From Myxococcales bacterium (lineage in GTDB: Bacteria; Myxococcota; Polyangia; Nannocystales; Nannocystaceae), in NCBI GenBank assembly GCA_016793465.1, contig JAEUJW010000008.1:213441-277440 (forward strand): 64,000 bases of DNA. The letters are read 5' to 3'. This document shows positions 7,866 to 17,723 of the stretch, piece by piece; within the stretch, counting starts at the first letter, position 1; every line of letters begins with the position of its first letter. A model generated the notes under the pieces. It did no database searches and had not been told where the DNA came from. It was given only the letters and a program-made list of their open reading frames with translations. A program made the translations under genes and the position numbers.

Positions 7866-8945
7866 TCACGACGCCGGCCCCGTCAGCGTCAGCCGGTCGA
7901 TGCGATCGCGGTGCAGGTGCCCGAGGTACAGCGCTCCGTCGCGCTCGTGCACGCTCGTCACCTCCCGCACGCGCGTGCCCTCGGGGTCGTGCAGGCTCTG
8001 GACCAGCTCGCCCCGCTCGTCGACCTCGATGATGAGCCCGTACGGCGCCGGCTTCGGCCACAGCGCGCGCGGCAGGTTGGCCACCATCTTCTTCAGCAGC
8101 GGCCGCGGCGCCAGGAAGTCGCCGGCCTTGTTGCGCACGGTGAACATCGCCACCCAGAACGTCCCGCGCCCGCTCGCCGCCACGCCGTCGGGGAAGCCCG
8201 GCAGCCCGTCGACGAACACCTCCGCCGTGCCCGCCTTCGGCCCCGCCAGCCAGTAGCGGGTGACTCGGTAGCGGTACGTCTCGTTGACGATCACGAAGTC
8301 CTCGGCCCGCGACAGCGCCACCCCGTTGGCGAAGAACAGGTCGCCGAGCAGCAGCTTGCAGCCTCTCACCGCCGGGTCGTAGACCGCCAGCTTGCCGTGC
8401 GCGCGCCCTTCGAGCAGGTCGAGCATGTGATCGCCGAACCCGAATTTCACGCTCGCGTCCGAGAAGTAGATCTTGCCGTCGCGCGCGACGACCACGTCGT
8501 CGGTGAAGCCGAGCTCCACGCCCTCGACCTCGTCGCACAGCGTGGTGATCGTGCCGTCGGGCGCGACCGACAGCAGCCCCTTGATCGCGTCGGCCACGAT
8601 CAGCGCGCCGTCCGGCGCGAAGTCCAGCCCGAGCGGCCGCCCGCCGGTCGTCGCGAAGGTCGTCACCGCCTCGCCCTCGACCCGCACGATCGTGCCCGCG
8701 TTGGTCCCGGCGTACACCCGCCCCTCGGCGTCGGTCTCGACGTCCTCCGGCCCGTCGATCAGCCCGACCCCGATCGCCACCGCCGCCGCCAGCCGGCTGT
8801 TCGGCGCCAGCGGTCCGGCGAACTCCGGCACCGCCGGCGGATCCCAGGCCGCCGCGTCGATCGGCGCCGGCTTGACCGCCAGGAACACGCTCACGGCCAG
8901 CAGGAGCCCGAGCACCAGCGACAACCCGCGGCGGACGATTCGCAT
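7866..8945 (-). CDS. Strictosidine-synthase/SMP-30-like beta-propeller protein
   Basis: 359 residues with an N-terminal membrane anchor or signal (hydrophobic residues 8-24). The body has the six-bladed propeller pattern of the strictosidine synthase/APMAP family: DGPEDVETDAEGRVYAGT, GRPLGLDFAPDG, FANGVALS, NETYRYRVTRYWLAG and GLPGFPDGV appear in the expected order. Bacterial members are putative periplasmic lactonases or esterases with a Ca2+ site; the substrate is unknown. It converges on the CAP-domain gene with a 4-nt gap. TAATGT (minus strand, 8955-8960) ends 9 nt before its ATG. Confidence 0.85.
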   Translation of the reverse strand: MRIVRRGLSLVLGLLLAVSVFLAVKPAPIDAAAWDPPAVPEFAGPLAPNSRLAAAVAIGVGLIDGPEDVETDAEGRVYAGTNAGTIVRVEGEAVTTFATTGGRPLGLDFAPDGALIVADAIKGLLSVAPDGTITTLCDEVEGVELGFTDDVVVARDGKIYFSDASVKFGFGDHMLDLLEGRAHGKLAVYDPAVRGCKLLLGDLFFANGVALSRAEDFVIVNETYRYRVTRYWLAGPKAGTAEVFVDGLPGFPDGVAASGRGTFWVAMFTVRNKAGDFLAPRPLLKKMVANLPRALWPKPAPYGLIIEVDERGELVQSLHDPEGTRVREVTSVHERDGALYLGHLHRDRIDRLTLTGPAS

Positions 8946-9008
8946 GCGCCGCCGACATTACACCAGCGCACGTCCCCGGGGCACTCCCCGCTCCCCGCCC
9001 GTCCCCGC

Positions 9009-9014
9009 TATGCT
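9009..9014 (+). promoter_or_regulatory. -10 box, leaderless start of the YeeE/YedE operon
   Basis: TATGCT ends 8 nt before ATG 9023. No -35 match. It faces away from the minus-strand -10 of the beta-propeller gene (8955-8960), so the two promoters are divergent and about 50 bp apart. Confidence 0.5.
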
Positions 9015-9022
9015 CGCCGGCG

Positions 9023-9436
9023 ATGCCTGCCTTCGCCCTGCCGCTGCTCGGCGGCCTCCTCCTCGGCGCCGCCGCGCTGCTGCTGCTCGCCCTCCGCGGG
9101 CGCATCGCCGGCATCAGCGGGATCGTCGGCGGCCTGCTCGCGCGCTCCGACGACCGCGCCTGGCGCCTCGCCTTCGTGCTCGGCCTGTGGACCGGCGGCC
9201 TCGTGCTCCTGCGCGTGCTGCCGTCCGCGATCCCGCACACGCTGCCCGCGGGCCGCACCGCCCTGCTCGTCGGCGGCCTGCTCGTCGGCCTCGGCGCCGG
9301 CCTCGGCGACGGCTGCACCAGCGGCCACGGCGTGTGCGGCCTCGGCCGCCGCTCGCCCCGCTCGCTCGTCGCCGTGCTCGTGTTCATGGCCGTCGCGGTG
9401 GTCACCGCCAACCTCGCCCTGCGAGGTGTCCCTTGA
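9023..9436 (+). CDS. YeeE/YedE half-transporter, first subunit
   Basis: 137 residues with four hydrophobic helices. The conserved GCTSGHGVCGLGRRSPRS (near residues 97-114) carries the Cys residues that line the thiosulfate/sulfur pore in YeeE. Full-length YeeE proteins have two such halves; here they are split over two genes, an arrangement common in proteobacteria. The likely role is uptake of thiosulfate or a related sulfur compound across the inner membrane. The stop TGA (9434-9436) overlaps the TTG start of the next gene. Confidence 0.88.
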   Translation: MPAFALPLLGGLLLGAAALLLLALRGRIAGISGIVGGLLARSDDRAWRLAFVLGLWTGGLVLLRVLPSAIPHTLPAGRTALLVGGLLVGLGAGLGDGCTSGHGVCGLGRRSPRSLVAVLVFMAVAVVTANLALRGVP

Positions 9437-9440
9437 GACA
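9427..9440. repeat. Dispersed palindrome copy at the YeeE/YedE gene junction
   Basis: TGTCC-CTTG-AGACA contains the stop of one gene and the TTG start of the next within a 14-nt near-palindrome. Its hairpin could influence translational coupling. Confidence 0.6.
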
Positions 9441-9828
9441 GCTCGCCCCGCTCCTCTGCGGCCTGCTGTTCGCGCTCGGCCTCGGCCTCGCCGGCATGAC
9501 CCGCCCCGACAAGGTCCTCGGCTTCCTGCAGCTCCGCGACCCCGACCTCGCGTTCGTCATGGGCGGCGCCGTGCTCGTCACCTTCTTCGGCTTCCCCGCC
9601 GTGCTCCGCCGCCGCCGTCCGCTGCTCGACTCCGAGTTCCACGTGCCCGCCCGGAGGCGCGTCGACCTGCGCCTCGTGCTCGGCGCCGCCGCGTTCGGCG
9701 TCGGCTGGGGCCTCACCGGCCTGTGCCCCGGCCCCGCCCTCACCGACCTCGTGACCTTGAACCCCGACCTCCTGCTGTTCTGCGCCGCCATGCTGGTCGG
9801 CCTCACCCTCACCCGCCGCGCCGCATGA
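9433..9828 (+). CDS. YeeE/YedE half-transporter, second subunit (DUF6691-like)
   Basis: 131 residues starting at TTG 9433, which overlaps the previous stop as TTGA. An internal ATG at 9497 is less attractive because the first membrane helix would be lost. Four hydrophobic helices and the family motif TGLCPGPAL, which supplies the second pore Cys, are present. It completes the transporter with the preceding gene. The frame ends in TGA 9826-9828, which overlaps the next ATG as ATGA, so all three genes are probably translationally coupled. Confidence 0.85.
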   Translation: MRQLAPLLCGLLFALGLGLAGMTRPDKVLGFLQLRDPDLAFVMGGAVLVTFFGFPAVLRRRRPLLDSEFHVPARRRVDLRLVLGAAAFGVGWGLTGLCPGPALTDLVTLNPDLLLFCAAMLVGLTLTRRAA

Positions 9829-10703
9829 TCGATCTGCCCGAGACCGAGCCGTTCCGCGGCCTGCTGCGCCTCCCGCTGCCGACCTGGCGGCGCCCGTTCG
9901 CCGACTACTTCGTCGGCCTGCTCGCCCGCAGCCCGCAGCACCCCGACCTCCTCGCCACCCTCGCGACCCTCGCCGAGGCCGAGCGCAGCCACGGCCCCGA
10001 CGTCGTCCAGCGCCACTTCGACACCCTGCTCGCCTTCTTTCACGCCCGCCCCGAGTTATTGACCAACCTGACCGCCGTCGCCGCCCTCCCGCACGAACCC
10101 TTGAAGGAGCGCAACGACCTCGCCGATCACCTCGGCGAGACGCTGCTGCAGATCGACCTGCGAGAGGCCAACTACCAGGTCCTGAGCCACCACGGCGACG
10201 GCGAGCTGCCGCCGACCTGGCACGACCTGTGCGCCTCGCTCGGCGTGCCCGCGTGGTTCGCCGCCAGCAAGATCAAGCGCCAGCAGATCCTCGGCCTGTT
10301 CGAGCCGAAGACGCAGGTCCGGGTCATGCGCCGCTGGACCGCGCGGCTCGTCCGCCAGCTCGAGCAGTCCGGGTACACCCCGGTCTACGTCGCCCACGAC
10401 GAGGTCATCGCCGCCGGCCCGCCCGCCGCGATCGCCGTGGACGGCCCCCGCGTGCGCCAGCGCCTCGTCCGCGAGGAGGTGCTCGACGACACCCACGTCC
10501 GCACCCTCACCCCGCTGCCCGACGGCGCGCCCTACCGGACCCTGTTCGCCGTGCCCCGCCACCTCTACTTCCGCCGCTTCAAGAAGATCGTGCTCGGCGA
10601 GCCCGCGACGATCCTCGACGACCTGTTCGCCCACGAGGGCGGCCTGTGCCTGCGCCTCGACGAGCCCCGCCTCGCCGAGCTCGCCGGCCTCGTGCCGACC
10701 TGA
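9825..10703 (+). CDS. Conserved-looking protein of unknown function, coupled to YeeE/YedE
   Basis: 292 residues, soluble, with no signal peptide or membrane helix. I do not recognise the family. The sequence is balanced rather than low-complexity, with blocks such as FADYFVGLLARSP, PLKERNDLADHLGETLLQIDLREANYQ and HLYFRRFKKIVLG that look like a folded alpha/beta protein. The overlapping ATGA start ties its translation to the sulfur transporter subunit. It contains a rare TTA-TTG codon pair at 10056-10061. A palindrome copy begins at the stop codon (10701-10714). Confidence 0.7.
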   Translation: MIDLPETEPFRGLLRLPLPTWRRPFADYFVGLLARSPQHPDLLATLATLAEAERSHGPDVVQRHFDTLLAFFHARPELLTNLTAVAALPHEPLKERNDLADHLGETLLQIDLREANYQVLSHHGDGELPPTWHDLCASLGVPAWFAASKIKRQQILGLFEPKTQVRVMRRWTARLVRQLEQSGYTPVYVAHDEVIAAGPPAAIAVDGPRVRQRLVREEVLDDTHVRTLTPLPDGAPYRTLFAVPRHLYFRRFKKIVLGEPATILDDLFAHEGGLCLRLDEPRLAELAGLVPT

Positions 10704-10714
10704 CCCCCAGGACA
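10701..10714. repeat. Dispersed palindrome copy including a stop codon
   Basis: TGACC-CCCA-GGACA: one arm base off the consensus, starting with the TGA stop of the gene at 9825. Confidence 0.5.
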
Positions 10715-10733
10715 GGTCGTGCGCCCCCTCAAA

Positions 10734-11768
10734 TCAGTTGCGATAGCGCTTCGGCGGCACCAGCCGCCCGCGCCCGCTCTCGACCTCGAAGATGAAGCCG
10801 AACGTGAAGTCGATGAAGCCCGTCTCCGGATCGACCAGCCCCGGCGGCGGGTTGGGGAACGGCTGGGCCGTGCGCATGGCCCGGATCGCCTCCTCGTCGA
10901 GGAAGTCGAGGTCCGCCGCGCGCCCGACCTTGACCTGCTTCAGCGAACCGTCGGGGTTGAGCCGCACCAGCAGCTGCGTCACCCGCACGCCCGTCCCGAA
11001 GCGGCTGCCGTCGGGGTCCCGCGTCGCGTGGATCGCCTCGGGCTTCCAGTGCTGCGCCACCTGCTCCTTCACGCGGTTGAAGAACGACGCGTACTTGTAG
11101 CGCTTCGAGTTCAGCTGGTTGCTGTCGCCCTCGTCGGCGTCGATGTCCTCGAACGTCCCGGGCTGGCCCGGCTCGTCTCCGGCCATGTCCTGCGACGGGT
11201 TGCCGCGCACGCCCGGACGCCCGCTCGGGCCGAAGTCCGGGCGCGTCGGCAGCAGCGAGCGAGGGTTCGGCACCTTCGGCAGCGCCGGGTCGCCGCGGCC
11301 CTCGTCCGCCTCGCCCGGCGAGTCCGGCGACTCCTTCGGCTGGTTCGGACGCGGGTCGAGCAGGTTCGGCGCGCGCGGCATGTTGTCGGCGTCGGGCGCG
11401 GTGCCCCGCTGCGTCGGCGCCGCCCCGGCCTTCGGACGTCCGGTCGGCGCCCGCGTCTCGTGCTCGACCCGCTGGTCGAACTCCGACAGGTACTTGTCGG
11501 CGTCCGGGACCTCCTCCTTGCGCACGCGATCCTGCTTGATAATTTTGCCCTTCGGCGGCTCCTCCCTCGGCGGCGCCTCGGGCTCCTCGGGCTCGTCGTC
11601 CTCGAGCTGCACCTGCAGCCAGCCCTCCTGCGGCGGGGCCGGCGGCGCCGTCCAGGCCAGCTTGACCAGCTGCTCGCCGAGCGGCCACAAAACGAGGTGC
11701 AGCAGCAGCGACGCCAGCAGCATCGCCACGACCACCACGAACGTGGATCTCTCGTCCCTGCGATGCAT
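10734..11768 (-). CDS. TonB-family energy-transducing protein
   Basis: 344 residues from ATG 11768. Residues 1-8 are cytoplasmic and 9-27 form the single membrane helix. A long Pro/Glu/Asp/Lys-rich periplasmic linker follows (about 30-235). The C-terminal TonB domain starts near NSKRYKYASFFNRVKEQVAQHWKP and includes TQLLVRLNPDGSLKQVKV and DEEAIRAMRTAQPFPNPPP. It would pass proton-motive force to outer-membrane receptors, or act as one of the many TonB paralogues of myxobacteria. ExbB/ExbD genes are not adjacent. TACACT on the minus strand (11781-11786) lies 12 nt before the start, back-to-back with the thyX promoter. Confidence 0.88.
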   Translation of the reverse strand: MHRRDERSTFVVVVAMLLASLLLHLVLWPLGEQLVKLAWTAPPAPPQEGWLQVQLEDDEPEEPEAPPREEPPKGKIIKQDRVRKEEVPDADKYLSEFDQRVEHETRAPTGRPKAGAAPTQRGTAPDADNMPRAPNLLDPRPNQPKESPDSPGEADEGRGDPALPKVPNPRSLLPTRPDFGPSGRPGVRGNPSQDMAGDEPGQPGTFEDIDADEGDSNQLNSKRYKYASFFNRVKEQVAQHWKPEAIHATRDPDGSRFGTGVRVTQLLVRLNPDGSLKQVKVGRAADLDFLDEEAIRAMRTAQPFPNPPPGLVDPETGFIDFTFGFIFEVESGRGRLVPPKRYRN

Positions 11769-11807
11769 GGGTCCGGGGCGAGTGTACGCCCCCGGGGCCC
11801 TGCGGTA

Positions 11808-11813
11808 TACCCT
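11808..11813 (+). promoter_or_regulatory. -10 box, leaderless start of thyX
   Basis: TACCCT ends 8 nt before ATG 11822; TATACC, two bases earlier, is an alternative. The tonB-like -10 lies on the other strand at 11781-11786, so the two promoters nearly abut. Confidence 0.5.
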
Positions 11814-11821
11814 CCCGCGCC

Positions 11822-12697
11822 ATGCCCGCGACCGCTCGCACCCTCGCACCCGGCGCCGAGGCCCTCCTCGGCCAGGAGGTCCCCGTCCTCGACCGCGGCT
11901 TCGTCCAGGCCGTCGACTACATGGGGACCGACGAGGACATCGTCCAGGCCGCCCGCGTCAGCTACGGCCCCAGCACGCGCAAGGTCCACGACGACCGCGG
12001 CCTGCTGCGCTACCTCATGCGCCACCGGCACACCACCCCGTTCGAGATGTGCGAGGTCAAGTTCCGCTGCAAGATGCCGATCTTCGTGGCCCGGCAGTGG
12101 ATCCGCCACCGCACCGCCAACGTCAACGAGATGTCCCTGCGCTACAGCGAGGCCCCCGACGAGTTCTACGTCCCGGCCCTCGAGCACGTGACCCTGCAGT
12201 CGACCACCAACCGCCAGGGCCGCGAGACACTCGTGCTCCCCGACGACCTCCGCCGCCAGGTCCAGGCCCTCCTGACCAGCCGCAACGAGGACATCTATCG
12301 CGACTACCAGCGCCTCGCCGGCGAGCTGGGCATCGCCCGCGAGCTCGCGCGCACCGTGCTCCCGGTCTCGCTGTACACCCAGTGGATCTGGAAGATCGAC
12401 CTGCACAACCTGCTGCACTTCCTCGACCTCCGCCTCGACCCCCACGCCCAGCTCGAGATCCGCGTGTTCGCCGAGGCCATGGCCGCGTTCGTGCGCGCCT
12501 GGGTCCCGCTCGCCTGGGAGGCGTTCGTCGACTACCGCCGCGAGGCCGTCCCGCTGAGCCGGCTCGAGGCGCGTGCGCTCGGCCTCATGCTCGCCGGCGC
12601 CGCCGAGGCCGCCGCCGCCGAACAGGCCGGCCTGAGGGGCCGCGAGCTCCAGGAGTTCACCGGCAAGCTGGTCCGCCTGCGCGCCCTCGCCGGCTGA
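11822..12697 (+). CDS. thyX: FAD-dependent thymidylate synthase
   Basis: 291 residues. Converts dUMP to dTMP using methylenetetrahydrofolate, FAD and NADPH. The signature RHRx7S is R95-H96-R97 through S105 within RHRTANVNEMSLRYS, and the nucleotide-binding S109 follows. LARTVLPVSLYTQWIWKIDLHNLLHFLDLR, which completes the active site in the tetramer, is present. The chain is longer than the roughly 230-residue Thermotoga form, as is usual in some lineages. Confidence 0.95.
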   Translation: MPATARTLAPGAEALLGQEVPVLDRGFVQAVDYMGTDEDIVQAARVSYGPSTRKVHDDRGLLRYLMRHRHTTPFEMCEVKFRCKMPIFVARQWIRHRTANVNEMSLRYSEAPDEFYVPALEHVTLQSTTNRQGRETLVLPDDLRRQVQALLTSRNEDIYRDYQRLAGELGIARELARTVLPVSLYTQWIWKIDLHNLLHFLDLRLDPHAQLEIRVFAEAMAAFVRAWVPLAWEAFVDYRREAVPLSRLEARALGLMLAGAAEAAAAEQAGLRGRELQEFTGKLVRLRALAG

Positions 12698-12749
12698 TCG
12701 CAACCGCGCGCGCGCACGACGAGCCGCCGGCCCTCCGCGCGCCCGCGTG

Positions 12750-12755
12750 TACGAT
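12750..12755 (+). promoter_or_regulatory. -10 box, leaderless start
   Basis: TACGAT ends 6 nt before ATG 12762. The same TACGATGCGC-plus-ATG arrangement precedes the esterase lipoprotein at 48378. Confidence 0.5.
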
Positions 12756-12761
12756 GCGCCG

Positions 12762-13511
12762 ATGCTCCTGGCCCGCGTCTGGCCCGTCCTCCTCGCGTCC
12801 GCTTGCTTCGTCGACCCCGGCAACGGCGGCACCTCCGCCGCGATCGCCACGACGACCCGCGACGACTCGACCACCACCACCGGCGGCGCGCCGACCACCG
12901 GCACGGCGACCACCGGCGGCGCCGCCGACGCGTCCAGCGACGCCGGCACGACCGTCGATCCCACCGCCACGGATCCCACCACCGGCCCCGGCTTGACCAC
13001 GGGCACGACCGACGCGACGAGCGCCGCCGACACCGACACCACCGGCGCGCCCAACGCGTGCAACACCGCCACCGCCGTGACCTTCTACGTCAAGGACGCC
13101 ACGCTCACCGGCAACGTCGGTCCCGCGCAGATCGACGGCGAGGTCGTCCTCGAGGGCGAGAGCGCCGGCGACGGCGCGACGTGGGACATCACCATCCCGT
13201 GCACCGACAAATGGTTCGTGTGGGTCCGTTACTACGAAGAGGTGGGCCCGAACAGCTACCGCTTCAACATCGACGACGAAGCCATCAACCTGCCCTTCTT
13301 CGACGCCGGCTGCGACGACGACGTGCCCGGCGGCATGCAGTGGCAACGGTTGAACCGGCGCGGCAGATTCCGCGAGGCGTGCGTCGGCCTCGAGGATCCC
13401 TACCTCGTCCCGCTCACCAGCGGAGCGCACACGTTCCTGCTGGTCTTCACCGGCCCCCAATTCCTCGGCGACGTCATCTTCACCAACGACCCCGACTTCA
13501 CGCCGCCGTGA
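12762..13511 (+). CDS. Thr-rich tethered lipoprotein with C-terminal beta-sandwich-like domain
   Basis: 249 residues from ATG 12762. The short signal ends LLASAC (Cys12). Residues about 15-90 are an Ala/Thr/Gly/Asp tether. The last 145 residues begin CNTATAVTFYVKDATL and alternate short strands with WDITIPCTDKWFVWVRYYE and HTFLLVFTG. This resembles carbohydrate-binding beta-sandwich modules (CBM6/35-like), but the match is by pattern only. A role in displaying a binding module on the cell surface is inferred. Confidence 0.7.
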   Translation: MLLARVWPVLLASACFVDPGNGGTSAAIATTTRDDSTTTTGGAPTTGTATTGGAADASSDAGTTVDPTATDPTTGPGLTTGTTDATSAADTDTTGAPNACNTATAVTFYVKDATLTGNVGPAQIDGEVVLEGESAGDGATWDITIPCTDKWFVWVRYYEEVGPNSYRFNIDDEAINLPFFDAGCDDDVPGGMQWQRLNRRGRFREACVGLEDPYLVPLTSGAHTFLLVFTGPQFLGDVIFTNDPDFTPP

Positions 13512-13572
13512 CACCCCGTCGCCGCCTGCCCGGTTGACCGCGCCGCGCTCACGCCCGATCCTCGCCCGCGAG

Positions 13573-15400
13573 ATGGCCGACCCCGACCTCGCCCGCGTCC
13601 TCGCCTATCACACGCGGACCAAGCACCGCCCCGGCCGCTACGCCGCCTCGCTCGGCTACCTCGACTGGGACAGCCAGCCCAACCCGTTTCGCATCCACGA
13701 CGGCGCCGAGCTGCTCCCGCTCGCGCGCGCCCCGCTGCGCGGCGGGCCGAGCCTCGCCGCCCTCCGCGACCCGCGCCCGGCCGCCCCGCTCGACGCCGCC
13801 GCCCTCGACGTGCTGCTGTTCCACAGCCTCGCGCTCTCGGCCTGGAAGCAGGCCGGCGGCTCGCGCTGGTCGCTGCGCGTCAACCCCTCGAGCGGCAACC
13901 TCCACCCGACCGAGGCCTACCTGATCGCCCCGGCGATCCGCGACCTGTCCGAAGAGCCAGCCCTCTTCCACTACAGCCCGCTGCTGCACGCCCTCGAGCG
14001 CCGCGCGATCCTCCCCGATCCGATCTGGTCGGCCCTCTCCGCCGCGCTGCCGACCCCGTCGCTGCTCGTCGGCCTCGCCTCGATCCCCTGGCGCGAGGCC
14101 TGGAAGTACGGCGAGCGCTCGTTCCGCTACTGCCAGCACGACCTCGGCCACGCCATCGCCGCCCTCGCCCACGCCGCCGCCCTGCTCGGCTGGTCCGCGC
14201 GCGAGCTGCCCGCCCCCGGCGACGCCGCCCTCGCCGCCCTGCTCGGCCTGCGCGACCTCGACGGCGAAGAGTGCGAGATCCCCGAAGCCCTCGTCCTGCT
14301 CACGCCGTCGAACCTGTCTCCGGGGACATCCGCCCTCCGCGCCTGGACCCCGCCGGCCGACGTCGTCGCCTGGTTCGCCGCCGCCGAGCTCCGCGGCGCG
14401 CCCAACCAGCTCAGCGAAGCGCACCACCCCTGGCCGATCCTCGCCGACATCGCCGAGGCCACCCGCCGCCCCGAGCGCGCCGCGCCCGCGCCGTCCGTCA
14501 CAGCGGGCTCGCCCCACGACCCCGCACCGCCCGCTCCGCGCGACGCCCCGACCGCAACCGCCTCACCGTCCTCGGGTCCCGACGACTCGACCGCGCTCGC
14601 AGCCCCGCCGTCCTCCCAGCCCGGCGACTCGACCGTGCCCGCACCCTCCTCCGCGCGCGACGCGACCGCCTCACCGTCCTCCGCGCCCGACGCGACCGCC
14701 TCACCGTCCTCCGCGCCCGACGCCGCCGCCTCACCGTCCTCCGAGCCCGACGCCGCCGCCCTGATCCGCCGCCGCCGCAGCGCCGTCGCCATGGACGGCC
14801 GCACCGGCATCTCCCGCGACGCCTTCTACGCCATGCTCCTGCGCGCCGCCGCGGGCGATCTCCCGCTGACCGCGCTCGCCGATCCTCCGCGCGTCGACCT
14901 CGCCGTGTTCGTGCACCGCGTCGCCGACCTCGACCCCGGCCTCTATTTAAATATTCGCGACCCGGCCCGCGCCGACCGCTGGCGGGCCGCGACCGACCCC
15001 GAGTTCGCCTGGACCGCCGCCCCCGGCCTGCCGCGCGGCCTCGACCTCCGGCTCCTGCGCGCCGCCGACGCGCGCGTGGCGGCGGCCTCGATCGCGTGCG
15101 GCCAGGACATCGCCGCCGACGGCTGCTTCGCCCTCGCCATGCTCGCCGACTTCACCGCCCTCCAGGCCTCGCCCTCGACCTACCGCCGCCTGTTCTGGGA
15201 GACAGGTGCGATCGGCCAGGTCCTCTACCTCGAGGCCGAGGCCCTCGGCGTCAGCGCCACCGGCATCGGCTGCTTCTTCGACGACCCCATGCACGCCCTG
15301 CTCGGCCTGACGAGCGAGCAGTTCCAGAGCCTCTACCACTTCACCGTCGGCGGCCGCGTCGACGACCCCCGCCTGAAGACCCTCGACCCGTACCACCACC

Positions 15401-15420
<20 letters not shown>
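13573..15420 (+). CDS. SagB/ThcOx-type oxidoreductase with two nitroreductase domains and a repeat linker
   Basis: 615 residues from ATG 13573; an in-frame TTG at 13534 is the alternative. FMN-dependent nitroreductase-fold protein of the SagB-type dehydrogenase family, which in toxin clusters oxidises thiazolines. Domain 1 (about 1-300) has RVNPSSGNLHPTEAYL and FRYCQHDLGHAIAAL. Domain 2 (about 400-610) has ACGQDIAADGCFALAM, LYLEAEALGVSATGIGCFFDD and FTVGGRVDDPR. They are joined by an Ala/Ser/Pro/Asp linker encoded by tandem repeats. No YcaO, precursor or RiPP genes are nearby, so this looks like a stand-alone member. Its 3' end overlaps the convergent permease gene by 20 nt. Confidence 0.85.
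14315..14328. repeat. Dispersed palindrome copy inside the SagB-type gene
   Basis: TGTCT-CCGG-GGACA, one arm base off. A weaker copy, TGTTC-TGGG-AGACA, lies at 15191-15204 in the same gene. Confidence 0.5.
14659..14760 (+). repeat. 30-bp coding minisatellite in the SagB-type linker
   Basis: Three full 30-bp units (14659-14688, 14689-14718, 14719-14748) and a partial fourth encode D-A-(T/A)-A-S-P-S-S-(A/E)-P. Degenerate units precede them from about 14540. Because 30 is a multiple of three, copy-number change lengthens the linker without breaking the frame. Confidence 0.85.
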
Positions 15421-16819
<1,399 letters not shown>

Positions 16820-16823
16820 TGCG

Positions 16824-17594
16824 TCAGCAACCTTGCACGGGGATCCCGGTCGCCTGCAAGACGTCCTGGTCGGGCACCCACGGCATCAGGACCGCGAACC
16901 CGAGGGTGATGTCGATGTCCAGCGTCGGCGGGCAGAACATGCCCGCCCATGTCGCCGAACCGAGCCCGGTGACCGCGTGCTCCGGCTCCGCGGGGAACTG
17001 CATGAACTGCAGGCAGTCGTCGGCGCCCTGGTGGATCGTCCCGTCCTGCACCCCCCACATCGCCGGCAGCCCGACGGAGAAGCCCGGCGGGTCCTGGTCG
17101 GACGGCCACACGAAGATCATGGTGGTGCACAGATCGCCGTGCCGCTTGCGCACGACCATGCGGTCGAGCCCGCCGGGCACGAAGAACGCCGCGTACTCGT
17201 CGTCGCCGCCGCCCGTGCTCGACTCGTCGCCGGTCGTGTCGGCGCCCGCGCTCGACTCGTCGCCGGTCGTGTCGCCGCTGTCCCCGGTCGAGGTCCCGCC
17301 CGTGTCCGCGCCGGTCTCGCCCGTCGTCTCCGGCGTCACCCCGGTCGTCGATCCCGCCGTCGTCGCCCCGGATGTCGTCGACCCGGACGTCGTCTCGCCG
17401 GTCCCCGACGTCGGCCCCGCGCTCGTCGGCTCGCTCGTCGGTCCGCTCGTCGGCCCCGCCGACGTCTCGGACCCGCCCGCCGACGTCGTCGCCGACGTCT
17501 CGCTCGTCGAGGGGTCGGTCGCCGCCTCGTCGCCGCCGCACGCGGCCATCAGGGTGAACACCATCAACACGGGAAGGGATAAGCGCAGTCGCAT
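16824..17594 (-). CDS. Thr/Ser-rich tethered lipoprotein upstream of the NCS1 permease
   Basis: 256 residues from ATG 17594, placing MRLRLSLPVLMVFTLMAAC as signal and lipobox. Residues about 20-130 are almost only Thr, Ser, Gly, Glu, Ala and Asp. The C-terminal domain (about 135-256) has four Cys residues, probably two disulfides, and blocks such as GGLDRMVVRKRHGDLCTTMIFVWPS and MFCPPTLDIDITLGFAVLMPWVPDQ. I do not recognise the family. The 4-nt gap to the permease suggests co-expression, but a shared function is speculation. Confidence 0.7.
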   Translation of the reverse strand: MRLRLSLPVLMVFTLMAACGGDEAATDPSTSETSATTSAGGSETSAGPTSGPTSEPTSAGPTSGTGETTSGSTTSGATTAGSTTGVTPETTGETGADTGGTSTGDSGDTTGDESSAGADTTGDESSTGGGDDEYAAFFVPGGLDRMVVRKRHGDLCTTMIFVWPSDQDPPGFSVGLPAMWGVQDGTIHQGADDCLQFMQFPAEPEHAVTGLGSATWAGMFCPPTLDIDITLGFAVLMPWVPDQDVLQATGIPVQGC

Positions 17595-17723
17595 CCCCCG
17601 GTTGTCGCCGACCCCGCGCCCCGGGACAACCCCGCGCCCCGCGAGCCTGCCGCGTCGCCGTCGTCGCTCGCACGACGTCGCCCGGCTTGCCGGCTCCTCC
17701 GCGCCGTGCGACCGTCGTTCGCC

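Noticed and set aside
7311..10703. A 1,130-codon open frame on the + strand
   Set aside because: It runs across three well-identified genes in other frames; its product is Arg/Pro/Ala-rich until it joins the real gene at 9825. Long shadow frames are expected at this GC content.
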